Positions 1 to 10,424 are shown, counted from the stretch's first letter. The stretch is 64,000 nucleotides of DNA from Parvibaculaceae bacterium (GCA_028283765.1 JAPWJY010000008.1:1989001-2053000); one strand, 5' to 3'. Translations and numbers: made by a program. The notes: a model not told the origin generated them from the letters alone.

Positions 1-875
1 ACAACCAGAGCCTTGCCCTTGTGGAAGCCCTGCCTTCCCTCATCCACGAGGCCCGCAGCCTCATGCTGGACGTCACCCGGGGACGCCTCGCCCACCTGCT
101 CGGCCAGCGCTCCAGCGATGTGCAGGCGGCCATGACGGACGCCACCGGCGGCCTGCTCAACTGGCTGGTGTCGCTGGCAAGCTCGATCTGGTCGCAGGGA
201 CTGGCGCTCGTCTCCATCCTCTCGCTGGTCGTCGTCGCCCCGGTCATCGCCTTCTACATGCTGCTCGACTGGGACCGGATGGTCGCCCAGATCAACAAGC
301 TTCTGCCCCGCGATCACGCCGATACGGTGCGCCAGATCGCCATCGAAATGAACATGGTGCTGGCCGGGTTCGTGCGCGGACAGGGCACGCTCTGCCTGTT
401 CCTCGGCATTTTCTATGCCACCGGCCTCACCCTCGTCGGCCTGCGGTTCGGCCTTGTCATCGGCGTCGTGGCGGGCATTCTCAGCTTCATTCCCTACATG
501 GGCACAATCAGCGGGCTGGTCACGGCCGTCACCATCGCCTTCTTCCAGTTCCCCGGCGACTATCTCCAGATCGGGCTCGTCGCGGCGGTGTTCGGCGTCG
601 GCAATTTCATCGAAGGCAATTTCCTCGCTCCCAAACTGGTCGGCGACAAGGTCCGCCTCCACCCTGTCTGGATCATGTTCGCGCTGTTCGCCTTCGGGGA
701 ACTGTTCGGTTTCGTCGGACTGCTGCTCGCCTTGCCGCTGGCCGCGATCATGGGCGTGCTGGTGCGCTTCGCGGTGCGCCGCTATCTGGAGAGCACCCTC
801 TATCTGGGCCTTACGAAGCACCATTCTCGCCTGGATTATGACCCGCCGGAAGCCGGGCCCACCGGGAAGCCGTAA
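1..875 (+). CDS. AI-2E family (PerM-type) membrane permease, 5' end outside window
   Basis: The reading frame is open to the left edge of the window, so the true start lies upstream; an internal GTG at 21 is not a convincing start. About 290 residues are visible against 350-370 for the family, so roughly the first 70-80 are missing. Hydrophobic segments follow one another in the visible part, including a stretch with the family-typical FIPYMGTISG loop and, later, GNFIEGNFLAPKLVG followed by LHPVWIMFALFAFG, which match the conserved core of AI-2E/PerM/TqsA transporters. The family sits in the inner membrane and has been linked to autoinducer export or ion antiport; the substrate here cannot be told. 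Its stop overlaps the hdaA start by one base, so the two are probably co-transcribed and translationally coupled. Confidence 0.85.
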   Translation, partial: NQSLALVEALPSLIHEARSLMLDVTRGRLAHLLGQRSSDVQAAMTDATGGLLNWLVSLASSIWSQGLALVSILSLVVVAPVIAFYMLLDWDRMVAQINKLLPRDHADTVRQIAIEMNMVLAGFVRGQGTLCLFLGIFYATGLTLVGLRFGLVIGVVAGILSFIPYMGTISGLVTAVTIAFFQFPGDYLQIGLVAAVFGVGNFIEGNFLAPKLVGDKVRLHPVWIMFALFAFGELFGFVGLLLALPLAAIMGVLVRFAVRRYLESTLYLGLTKHHSRLDYDPPEAGPTGKP

Positions 876-1540
876 TGGCGCGACAGCTTATCCTCGCCCT
901 TCCCTGCCGCACCGCCTATGGCCGCGAGGATTTTCTGGTGGCCCCCGCCAATGAGGCGGCTGTTGCCCTGATCGACCGCTGGCCGGACTGGCCCGGCGTG
1001 GCGGTGGCGCTGACAGGCCCCGCGGGCAGCGGCAAGACCCATCTGGCCGAGGTCTGGCGCGAACGGAGCCGGGCGCTCACCGTCACCGGCCCGCATTTGC
1101 GGATCGCAGACGTGCCCGTCCTGCTCGCCAAGGGCGCCCTTGTCATCGAGGCCGCGAACGAGCTTTCCGGCGAGGGTGAACAGGCGCTCTTTCACCTGCT
1201 GAACCTTGCGCATGCGGAAAACGCCTTCGTGCTGCTGCTGGCCCGCCCGGCGCCCGGCCAGTGGCGGGTGAAGCTGCCGGATCTGGCCTCGCGGGTGAAG
1301 GCGCTGCCGGCGGTTTCGCTGAACGAGCCCGACGACGCGCTGCTCGGCGCCGTGCTGGCGAAGCTGTTCGCCGACCGGCAATTGCGCATTCCCGACACGT
1401 TGGTGCCCTTCCTCGCCCAGCGGATCGAGCGCTCGGTCGACGCCGCCCGGCGGATCGTGCAGGCCATCGACGAGGCGTCGCTGTCGGGCAAGCGCCCGGT
1501 CACCATTCCGCTTGCCGCCGACGTGCTGGTAAAGGGTTGA
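875..1540 (+). CDS. hdaA: DnaA-related regulatory inactivation protein HdaA
   Basis: This 221-residue AAA+ protein resembles HdaA/Hda, which acts with the sliding clamp to stimulate ATP hydrolysis by DnaA and so limits re-initiation of replication. Near the N-terminus is QLILAL (residues 4-9), matching the clamp-binding motif of Hda. A clear Walker A motif, GPAGSGKT, lies at residues 48-55, and an ERSVDAARR stretch near the C-terminus fits the sensor-2 arginine helix. The Walker B position reads LVIEAANE rather than the usual acidic pair, so ATPase activity may be altered. There is no DNA-binding domain IV, which separates it from DnaA. The ATG overlaps the stop of the upstream permease (TAATG). 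Confidence 0.88.
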   Translation: MARQLILALPCRTAYGREDFLVAPANEAAVALIDRWPDWPGVAVALTGPAGSGKTHLAEVWRERSRALTVTGPHLRIADVPVLLAKGALVIEAANELSGEGEQALFHLLNLAHAENAFVLLLARPAPGQWRVKLPDLASRVKALPAVSLNEPDDALLGAVLAKLFADRQLRIPDTLVPFLAQRIERSVDAARRIVQAIDEASLSGKRPVTIPLAADVLVKG

Positions 1541-1738
1541 GGGCCGATAACCCTTGAAAATCAAGGTTATTGCACGATGAAGATTTTACGAATTGCAAAG
1601 GCAAGTCACGCCTCCGTCACAAATTTGACTTAGTTTGCCTCTGTCCCACAGCAAAGCGCGGCGATCGCGGCTTTCCTTTGGGCTTGAGCTGAACGAACAT
1701 GATGGCCGATGATCCTGACGGCCCGGGGAAATCTGACA
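1541..1738 (+). promoter_or_regulatory. hdaA-ppk intergenic region: hairpin and possible PHO box
   Basis: A hairpin at 1547-1570 (arms ATAACCCTTG and CAAGGTTAT, one bulged C) follows the hdaA stop, but no T-run follows it, so it is a weak terminator at best. At 1614-1631 the sequence CCGTCAC-AAAT-TTGACTT resembles the alphaproteobacterial PHO box (two CTGTCAT-like heptamers separated by four bases); the first half fits well and the second poorly. A PhoB site would make sense in front of a polyphosphate kinase operon. I see no convincing -10 element at the expected distance. Confidence 0.3.
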
Positions 1739-3979
1739 ATGACGAGCGACACAGCGGCGGCTCCCGCAGCAGAGGCTACCCAGATCCGGACACCGGCCCC
1801 GAAGACGCCGAAGGCCGACAACGGGCCCGCGATCACGATCGACAGCCCGGACCGCTTCATCAACCGCGAACTCTCGTGGCTCTCCTTCAACAAGCGCGTA
1901 CTGGAAGAATCCCAGAATCCCAACCATCCGCTGCTGGAGCGCCTGCGCTTCCTGTCGATCTCGGCCTCCAATCTCGACGAATTCTACATGGTCCGGGTCG
2001 CGGGCCTGCGCGGCCAGATTCGCGAAGGCATCGAAACGCTCAGCCAGGAGGGGCTCACCCCCTCCCAGCAGCTTGAGCAGGTCAACGCCAAGGCCAATGA
2101 GCTGATGGCCTTCCAGCAGGAACAATGGGTGGATCTGCGCAAGAAGCTGCGAACCACCGGCATTTACGTGCTTGAAGCCAACGAGGTCACGGCGGACGAA
2201 TTCCAGTGGCTGGAAACGCGCTTCCTCGAACTCGTGTTCCCGGTGCTGACGCCGCTCGCCATCGACCCGGCGCATCCCTTCCCGTTCATCCCGAACCTTG
2301 GCTTCTCGCTGGTGCTGCAACTGCGCCGCATTCATGACGGCAAGCTGATGAATGCGCTGCTGCCGGTGCCGGCCCAGATCGAACGCTTCGTCCGCCTGCC
2401 GGACCGCCCGGGCGTCAATGCCGAGGGGCGCAGCGACATCCATTTCCTCAGCCTTGAAAACATGATCGGGCTTTTCCTCGACCGGCTGTTTCCCGGCTAT
2501 GAGGTCGTGGCGCAGGGCGCGTTCCGCCTGCTGCGCGACAGCGACATCGAGATGGAGGAAGAGGCCGAGGATCTGGTCCGCTCGTTCGAAAGCGCGCTCA
2601 AGCGCCGCCGCCGGGGTTCCGTGATCCGGCTCAAGATCACCTCGAACACGTCGCCGAGGCTGCGCGATTTCGTGACCGACGAACTCGACGTCGCCGACAA
2701 TGACGTCATCATCGTCGATGGCCTGCTTGGCCTCGCCCAGACCAGCCAGCTCATCGTCGATGACCGGCCCGACCTCAAGTTCGTGCCTTATAACGCCCGC
2801 TTTCCCGAGCGCATCCGCGACCATGGCGGCGACTGCTTCTCGGCCATCCGCGCCAAGGATTTCATCGTCCATCACCCTTACGAGTCCTTCGACGCCGTGG
2901 TGCTGTTTTTGCGCCAGGCGGCGCAGGACCCCGATGTGCTCGCGATCAAGCAGACGCTCTACCGCACCTCGAAGGACTCGCCCATCGTGAGCGCGCTGAT
3001 CGAGGCGGCGGAAGCCGGCAAGTCGGTCACGGCGCTGGTGGAACTGAAGGCCCGCTTCGATGAAGCGGCGAACATCGCCTGGGCACGCAACCTCGAGCGC
3101 GCGGGCGTGCAGGTCGTCTTCGGCTTCATCGAACTGAAGACCCACGCCAAGCTTTCGCTCGTCGTCCGCCGCGAGGGCGGGCAGCTTCGCTCCTATTGCC
3201 ATGTCGGCACCGGCAACTATCACCCGGTCACGGCCAAGGTCTACACCGACCTTTCCATGTTCACCTGCGATCCCGTGCTGACCCACGATATTTCGCAGAT
3301 ATTCAACTACATCACCGGCTATGCGGAGCCCAAGAATCTCCAGGCCATGGCGATTTCGCCCTCGACGCTGCGCCCGCGCCTGCTCCAGCATATCTCCGAG
3401 GAGATTGCCCACGCGCAAGCGGGCGAGCCCGCCGCGATCTGGGCGAAGATGAACTCGATCGTCGACCCAGAGATCATCGACGCCCTGTACAAGGCCAGTT
3501 GCGCCGGGGTTCAGATCGATCTCGTCGTGCGCGGCATCTGCTGCCTTCGCCCCGGTGTTCCCGGTCTTTCCGAGAACATCCGCGTCAAGAGCATTGTCGG
3601 GCGGTTTCTCGAACATTCGCGGATCGTCTGCTTCGGCAACGGCCACGGGCTTCCCTCCGACAAGGCGAAGGTCTATATCTCCTCGGCTGACTGGATGCCT
3701 CGCAATCTCGACCGCCGGGTTGAGGTTCTGGTCCCGATCCTGAACCCGACGGTGCATGATCAGGTGCTGGAGCAGATCATGGTTGCGAATCTGAAGGACA
3801 ATCAGCAAAGCTGGAGTCTGGGACCGGATGGGAAGTTTGTGCGCATGAGCGTGGCTCCCGGTCAGGAACCGTTCAACGCGCACACCTATTTCATGAACAA
3901 CGCAAGTCTGTCTGGCCGTGGAAAATCCTTACACAAGGACGTCCCCCCCAAGTTTGATCTCAAGGCCGGCCAGGAATGA
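1739..3979 (+). CDS. ppk1: Polyphosphate kinase 1
   Basis: PPK1 reversibly polymerises the terminal phosphate of ATP into inorganic polyphosphate. The 746-residue product has the family order: N-terminal helical domain with [15 protein letters not shown] and [13 protein letters not shown], a head domain, then two phospholipase-D-like domains. Histidines at residues 469 ([13 protein letters not shown]) and 626 ([11 protein letters not shown]) are 157 residues apart, the same spacing as the two essential histidines of the E. coli enzyme (435 and 592). An in-frame ATG at 1709 exists, but the ATG at 1739 is preceded by GGGGAA at a proper distance, so it is preferred. The N-terminus before the conserved domain is alanine-rich and probably disordered. 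ppx follows immediately, giving a synthesis-degradation pair. Confidence 0.95.
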   Translation: MTSDTAAAPAAEATQIRTPAPKTPKADNGPAITIDSPDRFINRELSWLSFNKRVLEESQNPNHPLLERLRFLSISASNLDEFYMVRVAGLRGQIREGIETLSQEGLTPSQQLEQVNAKANELMAFQQEQWVDLRKKLRTTGIYVLEANEVTADEFQWLETRFLELVFPVLTPLAIDPAHPFPFIPNLGFSLVLQLRRIHDGKLMNALLPVPAQIERFVRLPDRPGVNAEGRSDIHFLSLENMIGLFLDRLFPGYEVVAQGAFRLLRDSDIEMEEEAEDLVRSFESALKRRRRGSVIRLKITSNTSPRLRDFVTDELDVADNDVIIVDGLLGLAQTSQLIVDDRPDLKFVPYNARFPERIRDHGGDCFSAIRAKDFIVHHPYESFDAVVLFLRQAAQDPDVLAIKQTLYRTSKDSPIVSALIEAAEAGKSVTALVELKARFDEAANIAWARNLERAGVQVVFGFIELKTHAKLSLVVRREGGQLRSYCHVGTGNYHPVTAKVYTDLSMFTCDPVLTHDISQIFNYITGYAEPKNLQAMAISPSTLRPRLLQHISEEIAHAQAGEPAAIWAKMNSIVDPEIIDALYKASCAGVQIDLVVRGICCLRPGVPGLSENIRVKSIVGRFLEHSRIVCFGNGHGLPSDKAKVYISSADWMPRNLDRRVEVLVPILNPTVHDQVLEQIMVANLKDNQQSWSLGPDGKFVRMSVAPGQEPFNAHTYFMNNASLSGRGKSLHKDVPPKFDLKAGQE

Positions 3980-4034
3980 GCAGGCGCGTTTGAGTTCGAC
4001 GGTGCAAACACTGGCCAAGGAGCCGATTTCACGG

Positions 4035-5531
4035 ATGAGTTCCTACCGAGACCGGCCCCGCAATTTCGGCATCATCGATGTAGGCTCGAACTCGGTCCGT
4101 CTCGTCGTCTATGAAGCCGCCAAGCGCAATCCGGTTCTGATCTTCAACGAAAAAGTCATGTGCGGCCTTGGCCGTTCCGTCGCCAGCACGGGACGGCTCG
4201 ATGGCAAGGCGATGGAGCAGGCCTATTCGGCCCTGCGCCGCTTCACCGCGCTGCGCGAGCAGATCGGCATCGACCATCTGGTCATCGCTGCCACCGCCGC
4301 CGTGCGCGATGCGGAAAACGGCCGCAGCTTCCTCGATGAGGCGGAGCGGATCTGCAAGCTGCCGATCCGGCTCGTCTCAGGCGAGGATGAGGCGCGTCTC
4401 TCGGCGCTCGGCGTGCTTTCGGGAACGCCCGACGCCCAGGGCATCGTCGGCGATCTGGGCGGCGGCAGCCTGGAACTGGTGCCCATCGGCGACGGTCAGG
4501 TCATGCAGGGCGCGACCACCTCGCTCGGCCCCCTGCGCCTGATGGATATTTCCAGGGGCGATTTTTCAGCGGCGGGCCGGATTGTCGATGAGGGCCTTGA
4601 GGCGCTGCCATGGCTGCGCCAGCACGCGGGCGAGCGCTTCTACGCCGTGGGTGGCGTCTGGCGCAATCTGGCGCGCATCCACATGGCGATGCGGGATTAC
4701 CCCATTCATGTGCTCCACCATTATGTGATGTCGGCCCGCGACGCGATGGACCTCGCCCAGGTCATCGAGCGTCTTGGCCCCAAGACGCTCTCCCAGATTC
4801 CCGATATTTCCGAACGGCGCATCGACACCCTGCCCTATGGCGCGCTGGTGCTGCAAAAGACTATCGCCGCCATGAAGGCCCGGGAGGTGGTGATTTCCTC
4901 CTACGGCCTGCGCGAGGGCATTCTCTTCGAGGCGCTTTCGCCTGCGGAACAGGCGAAGGACCCGCTGATCGAGGGGTGCCGCGATCTCGCCAACCGGCTG
5001 GCCCGGTTCCCCGAGCACCATGACGAGTTCTTTGTCTGGACCGCGCCGCTGTTCGCGCCCGACCTGATGGGCGAAACCGCCGAGCAGGCCCGGCTGCGCC
5101 GCGCGGGCTGCATCCTCGCCGACATCGGCTGGTATGTGCATCCCGACTACCGCGCCCACCATTGCCTGACGGAAATCATGCTCGCGCCCTTCTCGGGCGT
5201 CGATCATCCCGGGCGGTTGTTTCTCGCCCGGGTCGGCTACCACCGCCACGAGGGCAAGGGGGAGCCGGGCTTTGTCGGCAACATCACCAATCTTCTGCCG
5301 GAAGAGATGAACCAGCGCGCGCTGGTGCTGGGCCTTGCGCTTCGCCTCGCCTTCACCCTTTCGGGCGCCACCACCGGCGTGCTGCCGCGCACCCGCTTCA
5401 GGGCGACGGCCAAGACCCTCACGCTGGAAGTGCCGGCCAGCCTTGCGCCCCTGATCGGCGACGTGGTCACCAAACGGATGCAGAACCTCGCCAAGGCGCT
5501 GGACCGCAAGGGCGAAATCGAAATTAGCTGA
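4035..5531 (+). CDS. ppx: Exopolyphosphatase / Ppx-GppA phosphatase
   Basis: The 498-residue product belongs to the actin-fold Ppx/GppA family, which removes terminal phosphate from polyphosphate and, in some members, from pppGpp. The first phosphate-binding loop reads IIDVGSNSVRLVVYE near residues 13-27, and the second, DLGGGSLELV, lies further in. Length fits the long Ppx type with a C-terminal HD-like region. The reading frame extends upstream to 3918, but that stretch overlaps ppk and lacks family similarity; ATG 4035 has AAGGAG at 4017-4022. The gene begins 55 bases after ppk, so kinase and phosphatase are probably one transcript. Confidence 0.93.
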   Translation: MSSYRDRPRNFGIIDVGSNSVRLVVYEAAKRNPVLIFNEKVMCGLGRSVASTGRLDGKAMEQAYSALRRFTALREQIGIDHLVIAATAAVRDAENGRSFLDEAERICKLPIRLVSGEDEARLSALGVLSGTPDAQGIVGDLGGGSLELVPIGDGQVMQGATTSLGPLRLMDISRGDFSAAGRIVDEGLEALPWLRQHAGERFYAVGGVWRNLARIHMAMRDYPIHVLHHYVMSARDAMDLAQVIERLGPKTLSQIPDISERRIDTLPYGALVLQKTIAAMKAREVVISSYGLREGILFEALSPAEQAKDPLIEGCRDLANRLARFPEHHDEFFVWTAPLFAPDLMGETAEQARLRRAGCILADIGWYVHPDYRAHHCLTEIMLAPFSGVDHPGRLFLARVGYHRHEGKGEPGFVGNITNLLPEEMNQRALVLGLALRLAFTLSGATTGVLPRTRFRATAKTLTLEVPASLAPLIGDVVTKRMQNLAKALDRKGEIEIS

Positions 5532-5567
5532 ACGCCCGCCCCGGTTTCCGGCTACCCGGCGAGCCTC

Positions 5568-6755
5568 CTATTCGACAGGAATGGGCTTGCGGCGGTTCTC
5601 GGCGAATTTGCCCTCGACCAGAATGATGCGCTTGCCCTTGGCCGCCAGCGCCAGTTCGCCGTGCTTGAGCCTCAGCGCATCCTCGCCGAAGACCTGACGC
5701 CGCCAGCCCTTGAGCGCCAGCACGTCGGCCTCGTCATCGGCGGCGATGGCTTCCAGATCGCTGACGTTGCCAATCAGCTTCTGGGCCACGTCGTTTTCCT
5801 CGCATTTGAGCTTGAGCAGCACCTTGAGGAGTTCCACCAGCGGCCCGAGGCCCGGCGGCGGCGGCTCGGGCATATCGACATGGGGAATCTCGTCCTCGGG
5901 CATCGCCACGCCGCGCTCGATCGCATCCATCAGGCCCGCCGCCATCTTGCTGCCGGTAAAGCCGCGCGGAATGGCCCGCAACTCGTCCAGCGCCTCTTTT
6001 GAGCGGGGAATCTGGGTCGCCAGCTCGTAGATCGCGTCATCCTTGAGGATGCGGCTGCGCGGCTGGTCACGCTCCTGCGCCTGCCGCTCGCGCCAGGCCG
6101 CAACCTCGACCATGACGCCGAGCCCGCGCTTGCCCCTGAACCGCAGCTTCAGCCGCCTCCAGGCGTCCGCGGGGCGAAGCTGATAGGTCTCAGGATTCTG
6201 GAGAATCGCCATTTCCTCGCTGACCCAGCGGCTGCGCCCGGTCTCCATCAGGCGCTTGGCCAGCACCTCATAGATGATGCGCAGGTGAGTCACGTCGGCG
6301 GCGGCGTATTGCAGCTGCTTCTCGCTCAGCGGGCGGCGCGCCCAGTCCGTGAAACGGGAGGATTTGTCGACATCGCCGTTGGCGAGGCGCTTGGCCAGCG
6401 TTTCATAGCCGATCGAATCCCCGAAGCCGCAGACCATGGCCGCCACCTGCGTGTCGAACAGGGGGTCGGGGATGGCCTTCGCCTCATGAAAGAAGATTTC
6501 AATGTCCTGACGGGCCGCATGGAAGACCTTGACCACCGAGGTATCGCGCATCAGCGCGTAAAACGGGGCGAGATCGAGGCCCGGCGCGAGCGGATCGATG
6601 ATATGGGGACCATCCTCCGCGCCCACCTGGATCAGGCAAAGCTTGGGCCAGTAGGTCGAGTCCCGCATGAACTCGGTGTCGATGGTCAGGTACCGGGAGC
6701 CCTTGAGGCGCTCACACAGCCCCTGAAGCTCTTGATTGGAATCGATCATATGCAT
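5568..6755 (-). CDS. rnd: Ribonuclease D
   Basis: This 395-residue protein is a DEDD-family 3'-5' exoribonuclease that trims tRNA precursors. The catalytic acids are visible: D26 and E28 in TIDTEFM, D84 in [11 protein letters not shown], and Y150/D154 in [12 protein letters not shown], making it the DEDDy type. A helical HRDC region follows in the C-terminal half. Two ATG codons sit close together at the start (6755 and 6749); the first is used here. The gene is convergent with ppx (36 bases between stops) and divergent from aspS. Confidence 0.95.
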   Translation of the reverse strand: MHMIDSNQELQGLCERLKGSRYLTIDTEFMRDSTYWPKLCLIQVGAEDGPHIIDPLAPGLDLAPFYALMRDTSVVKVFHAARQDIEIFFHEAKAIPDPLFDTQVAAMVCGFGDSIGYETLAKRLANGDVDKSSRFTDWARRPLSEKQLQYAAADVTHLRIIYEVLAKRLMETGRSRWVSEEMAILQNPETYQLRPADAWRRLKLRFRGKRGLGVMVEVAAWRERQAQERDQPRSRILKDDAIYELATQIPRSKEALDELRAIPRGFTGSKMAAGLMDAIERGVAMPEDEIPHVDMPEPPPPGLGPLVELLKVLLKLKCEENDVAQKLIGNVSDLEAIAADDEADVLALKGWRRQVFGEDALRLKHGELALAAKGKRIILVEGKFAENRRKPIPVE

Positions 6756-6835
6756 GGCATTCTATATACCTCATGGCCGGGACCCTGTCTTGCACTGGCG
6801 CATCGCCCTTAACTAAAACTGAGGAAATCCGCCGA

Positions 6836-6863
6836 TCCCCGCGGGCGCGGGGAAGCCTTGACA
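6836..6863 (+). promoter_or_regulatory. Possible aspS promoter region
   Basis: Between the divergent rnd and aspS genes a GC-rich hairpin (TCCCCGC, four-base loop, GCGGGGA, 6836-6853) is followed at 6858-6863 by a perfect TTGACA. No good -10 hexamer lies 16-18 bases further on, so this is only a candidate -35 element for aspS, whose start is about 90 bases away. Confidence 0.25.
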
Positions 6864-6951
6864 AGACAGCCCCTCCCATGCGCTTTTCCGCCATCGGTTC
6901 AACCGTAATTATCCGGATTTCCAAGGCTTTCAGACCCAAGGCTCCAACAAG

Positions 6952-8778
6952 ATGACGCAGACGCCGACCAAGTATCGCACCCACAATTGTGGCGAACTCG
7001 ACACCCCCAACGTCGGCGCGTCCGTCACGCTTTCGGGCTGGGTCCATCGCAAGCGCGACCATGGCGGCCTGCTGTTCATCGATCTGCGCGACAATTTCGG
7101 CCTGACCCAGCTTGTCTTCGATCCCGAGCACAAGGCGGCCTTCGCCCTTGCCGAGCGCGTGCGCGCCGAAAGCGTGATCCGCATCGAGGGCAGAACCGTC
7201 GCCCGCACGCCCGAAACCCGCAACGAAAACCTCGCGACCGGACAGATCGAGGTCATCGTGACGCTGATGGAGGTGCTCTCGGAAGCGCAGGAACTGCCGC
7301 TGCCGGTGTTCGGCGAACCCGACTATCCAGAAGACATCCGCCTCAAGTACCGCTTTCTCGACCTGCGCCGCGAAACGCTGCACAACAATATCCTGCTGCG
7401 CTCGAAGATCATTGCCAGCGTGCGCCGGCGCATGACCGCCTCGGGCTTCAACGAGTTCCAGACGCCGATCCTGACCGCATCGAGCCCGGAAGGCGCGCGC
7501 GACTTCCTCGTGCCTTCGCGTCTCCATCCCGGCAAGTTCTATGCGCTGCCCCAGGCGCCCCAGCAGTTCAAGCAGTTGCTGATGGTCGCGGGCTTCGACC
7601 GCTATTTCCAGATCGCGCCCTGCTTCCGCGACGAGGATGCGCGCGCCGACCGCAGCCCCGGCGAATTCTACCAGCTCGATGTGGAGATGAGCTTCGTCGA
7701 GCAGGAAGACGTGTTCCAGGCCATCGAGCCGGTCTTGCGCGGCCTCTTCGAGGAATTCGCCGATGGCCGCGAGGTGCCCGCCAAGCCCTTCCCGCGCATC
7801 GCCTATGCGGATTCGATGCGCATGTATGGCTCCGACAAGCCGGACCTGCGCAACCCGATCAAGATGGAAGCGGTGACGCAGCATTTTGCCGGATCGGGCT
7901 TCAAGGTTTTCGCCGGTCAGATCGCCAACGATCCCAAGGTCGAGGTCTGGGCCATTCCCGCCCCGACCGGCGGCAGCCGGGCCTTCTGTGACCGGATGAA
8001 CGCCTGGGCGCAGGGCGAGGGCCAGCCGGGCCTTGGCTATATCTTCTTCCGCACCGAAAACGGCGCGCTCGAAGGCGCGGGCCCCATCGCCAAGAACATC
8101 GGCGTCGAGCGCACGGAAGCGATCCGCACCCAGCTCGGGCTCGGCGATGGCGATGCCGTTTTCTTCGTCTGCGGCCGTCCGGAAAAATTCGCCTCGTTCG
8201 CGGGGCAGGCCCGGGTGCGCGCGGGCCGCGAACTCGGCCTCACCAAGGAAGGCGCGTTCGAGTTCTGCTGGATCACGGACTTCCCCATGTTCGAATGGAA
8301 CGAGGAGGAGAAGAAGATCGACTTCTCCCACAACCCCTTCTCCATGCCGAACTTCGACCACGACAGGTTCCTTGCCCTTGATCCCGCCGACCGGGAAACC
8401 ATCGAGAGCATCACCGCGTTCCAGTACGACATCGTCTGCAACGGCATCGAGCTTTCATCGGGCGCTATCCGCAATCACAAGCCCGAGATCATGTACAAGG
8501 CGTTCGAGATCGCGGGCTACGGCCCCGAGACGGTCGAGGAGAAATTCGGCGGCATGCTGAACGCCTTCAAATACGGCGCGCCGCCTCATGGCGGCATTGC
8601 GCCCGGCATCGACCGCATCGTGATGCTGCTTGCAGGCGTCGAGAACCTGCGCGAGGTCATCCTGTTCCCGATGAACCAGCAGGCGCAGGATCTGATGATG
8701 GGCGCACCTGCCGAGGTCATGCCCAAGCAGCTTCGCGAACTTTCGATCCGCCTCGCGCCCATCGAGAAGAAGCTGTAA
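6952..8778 (+). CDS. aspS: Aspartyl-tRNA synthetase
   Basis: AspRS charges tRNA with aspartate (class II synthetase, cytoplasmic). The 608-residue protein starts with an OB-fold anticodon-binding domain ([23 protein letters not shown]), continues with the class II core including motif 2 [15 protein letters not shown] and the bacterial GAD insertion, and ends with motif 3 [16 protein letters not shown]. Length is normal for bacterial AspRS. In many bacteria lacking asparaginyl-tRNA synthetase the enzyme also charges tRNA-Asn; that cannot be decided here. The start ATG has only a weak ribosome-binding site. It is convergent with gmk. Confidence 0.97.
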   Translation: MTQTPTKYRTHNCGELDTPNVGASVTLSGWVHRKRDHGGLLFIDLRDNFGLTQLVFDPEHKAAFALAERVRAESVIRIEGRTVARTPETRNENLATGQIEVIVTLMEVLSEAQELPLPVFGEPDYPEDIRLKYRFLDLRRETLHNNILLRSKIIASVRRRMTASGFNEFQTPILTASSPEGARDFLVPSRLHPGKFYALPQAPQQFKQLLMVAGFDRYFQIAPCFRDEDARADRSPGEFYQLDVEMSFVEQEDVFQAIEPVLRGLFEEFADGREVPAKPFPRIAYADSMRMYGSDKPDLRNPIKMEAVTQHFAGSGFKVFAGQIANDPKVEVWAIPAPTGGSRAFCDRMNAWAQGEGQPGLGYIFFRTENGALEGAGPIAKNIGVERTEAIRTQLGLGDGDAVFFVCGRPEKFASFAGQARVRAGRELGLTKEGAFEFCWITDFPMFEWNEEEKKIDFSHNPFSMPNFDHDRFLALDPADRETIESITAFQYDIVCNGIELSSGAIRNHKPEIMYKAFEIAGYGPETVEEKFGGMLNAFKYGAPPHGGIAPGIDRIVMLLAGVENLREVILFPMNQQAQDLMMGAPAEVMPKQLRELSIRLAPIEKKL

Positions 8779-8784
8779 AAATCA

Positions 8785-8821
8785 GGCTAAAAGCCCCTCT
8801 TCCTGCCGGGGAGAGGGGCTT
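8785..8821 (-). terminator. Terminator downstream of gmk
   Basis: A perfect 10-bp stem (AAGCCCCTCT at 8791-8800 with AGAGGGGCTT at 8812-8821) lies between the convergent stops of aspS and gmk. Read on the minus strand it is followed by a short T-run (TTTT), which fits an intrinsic terminator for the gmk operon. On the plus strand no T-run follows, but the stem may still serve aspS. Confidence 0.75.
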
Positions 8822-8824
8822 GCC

Positions 8825-9463
8825 TCACAGGCCGTCGCTGAGATCCTTCACGAACTCGTTGAGCCCGACCTGCCGGTCGCGGCGCAGGCGCTCGGCGCGC
8901 AGGATGGCCTCAAGATCGGCGAGGCTTTTTTCAATGTCCTCATTGATCAGCACATAGTCATATTCGAAATAGTGGCTGATCTCGTTCGCCGCCTTCGCCA
9001 TGCGCTTGCGCACCACCTCGATGGGGTCCTGTGCCCGCGTGATCAGGCGCTTTTCAAGATCGGCGGCGGATGGCGGCAGAATGAAGACCGTCACCAGATC
9101 GCGCGCGGCGTTCTCGCCCAGTTGCTGGGTGCCCTGCCAGTCGATGTCGAACAGCACGTCGCGGCCTGAAGCGAGCGCCTGCTCCACCGGCTCCTTCGGC
9201 GTACCGTAGGAATTTTCAAACACGGTCGCATGCTCCAGCAACGCGTTGCGGTCGCGCAGCGTCGCGAACTGCTCTTGCGAGATGAAGTGATAATCCTCGC
9301 CATGGCGCTCGCCCGGCCGGGGCGGCCGCGTCGTCACCGAAACCGAGAGCGAGATTTCAGGGTCCTTGGCCAGCAGCCGCCTCGACAATGTCGTCTTGCC
9401 CGCGCCCGAGGGAGAGGACAACACCAGCATCAGGCCGCGCCGCTTCATTTCCATTGTACTCAT
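8825..9463 (-). CDS. gmk: Guanylate kinase
   Basis: Gmk phosphorylates GMP to GDP with ATP. The 212-residue product has the P-loop SSPSGAGKTTL at residues 16-26, then the GMP-binding region with SVSVTTRPPRPGE and GEDYHFISQEQF, and the DIDWQGTQQL strand, all typical of the family. Length is standard. The start overlaps the stop of yicC by four bases (ATGA), so the two are translationally coupled. A hairpin terminator follows directly. Confidence 0.97.
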   Translation of the reverse strand: MSTMEMKRRGLMLVLSSPSGAGKTTLSRRLLAKDPEISLSVSVTTRPPRPGERHGEDYHFISQEQFATLRDRNALLEHATVFENSYGTPKEPVEQALASGRDVLFDIDWQGTQQLGENAARDLVTVFILPPSAADLEKRLITRAQDPIEVVRKRMAKAANEISHYFEYDYVLINEDIEKSLADLEAILRAERLRRDRQVGLNEFVKDLSDGL

Positions 9464-10347
9464 TCCACGTTCTGAACCTGCTCGCGCAACTGGTCGATCA
9501 CGGTCTTGAGCTCAAGGCCGATCCGGGTCAGCGCCACATCGTTGGCCTTCGAGCACAGCGTGTTCGCCTCGCGCAGAAATTCCTGCACCAGAAAATCGAA
9601 GCGCCGTCCGGCTGGTTCCCGGCCCGCGATCAGTTCCTTCGCCTGCTCGACATGGGCGATCAGCCGGTCGATCTCCTCGCGTATGTCGCCCTTCACGAAC
9701 AGCAGGGCGGCCTCCTGCGCGAGCCGCTCCGGCGACAGCGCCGGGCTTGCCCCCAGCAGCTCATCCACCTGCGCCTTCAACCGCGCCTGCCGCGCCTCGA
9801 CCGTGAGGCTGGGCGAAGCTTCCGCCTCCCGCGCCAGCGTCTCGATCCGAGCAATCTGTTGCAGCAGGATCGAGGCGAGCTTCGCCCCCTCATCGAGGCG
9901 CGAGCGGACCAGCGCGGCAAGAGCCCCGTCGAACGAGAGAACGATCGCCTGCTCACGCGCCTCGCGTTCCGCCTCGCTCTCCTCGATCTCCACGGCTTCG
10001 AGCACGCCCTTGAGCGCCAGAATGCCTTCCGCGGTCGAATCCTGCAGATCGACCTCGGCGCGCAGCGCGCGCGCCGCGCTCAGCACGGTGGCGAGCACAT
10101 CGCGGTTCACGCGCACCCCGCCCGACGTCTTTTCATTCACGGCCTGCAAGGCGATCTGCACATTGCCGCGCCGCAGCTTGCCGCCCACGCGCTCGCGCAG
10201 CTTCTGCTCCAGCGCTTCATGGCCGGGGGGCAGCCGCATGCGCAGATCGAGCCCCTTGCCGTTCACGGAGCGCAGCTCCCAATGCCAGCGGTAGCCCTCA
10301 TGATGGCCATCGGCGCGCGCAAATCCCGTCATGCTCTGGAGCGGCAT
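9460..10347 (-). CDS. yicC: YicC/YloC family endoribonuclease
   Basis: The 295-residue protein opens with QSMTGFARAD, the signature start of the YicC family, followed by WELRSVNGKGLDLRMRLP. It ends with EEIDRLIAHVEQAKELI and REANTLCSKAND, the conserved C-terminal DUF1732-type region. Family members act as endoribonucleases (E. coli YicC cleaves and promotes decay of a small RNA). The gene is coupled to gmk by a four-base overlap, a common pairing in bacteria. The start ATG is unambiguous because the conserved motif begins at residue 4. Confidence 0.93.
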   Translation of the reverse strand: MPLQSMTGFARADGHHEGYRWHWELRSVNGKGLDLRMRLPPGHEALEQKLRERVGGKLRRGNVQIALQAVNEKTSGGVRVNRDVLATVLSAARALRAEVDLQDSTAEGILALKGVLEAVEIEESEAEREAREQAIVLSFDGALAALVRSRLDEGAKLASILLQQIARIETLAREAEASPSLTVEARQARLKAQVDELLGASPALSPERLAQEAALLFVKGDIREEIDRLIAHVEQAKELIAGREPAGRRFDFLVQEFLREANTLCSKANDVALTRIGLELKTVIDQLREQVQNVE

Positions 10348-10424
10348 CAGGTCCTCTTTCGTTCATCAATTCGGGGCAAGTATAGCAGCGGTCCGCAGGG
10401 CCGATAGTCTTGATGGTTCCATGC

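Noticed and set aside
1586-3883. A 765-residue minus-strand frame
   Set aside because: It is the antisense of ppk, whose catalytic histidines and conserved motifs show which strand is coding.
6712-8361. A 549-residue minus-strand frame
   Set aside because: It lies wholly opposite aspS, which is clearly coding; composition is that of an antisense shadow.
9388-10407. A 339-residue plus-strand frame
   Set aside because: Antisense to yicC, which has full family motifs.
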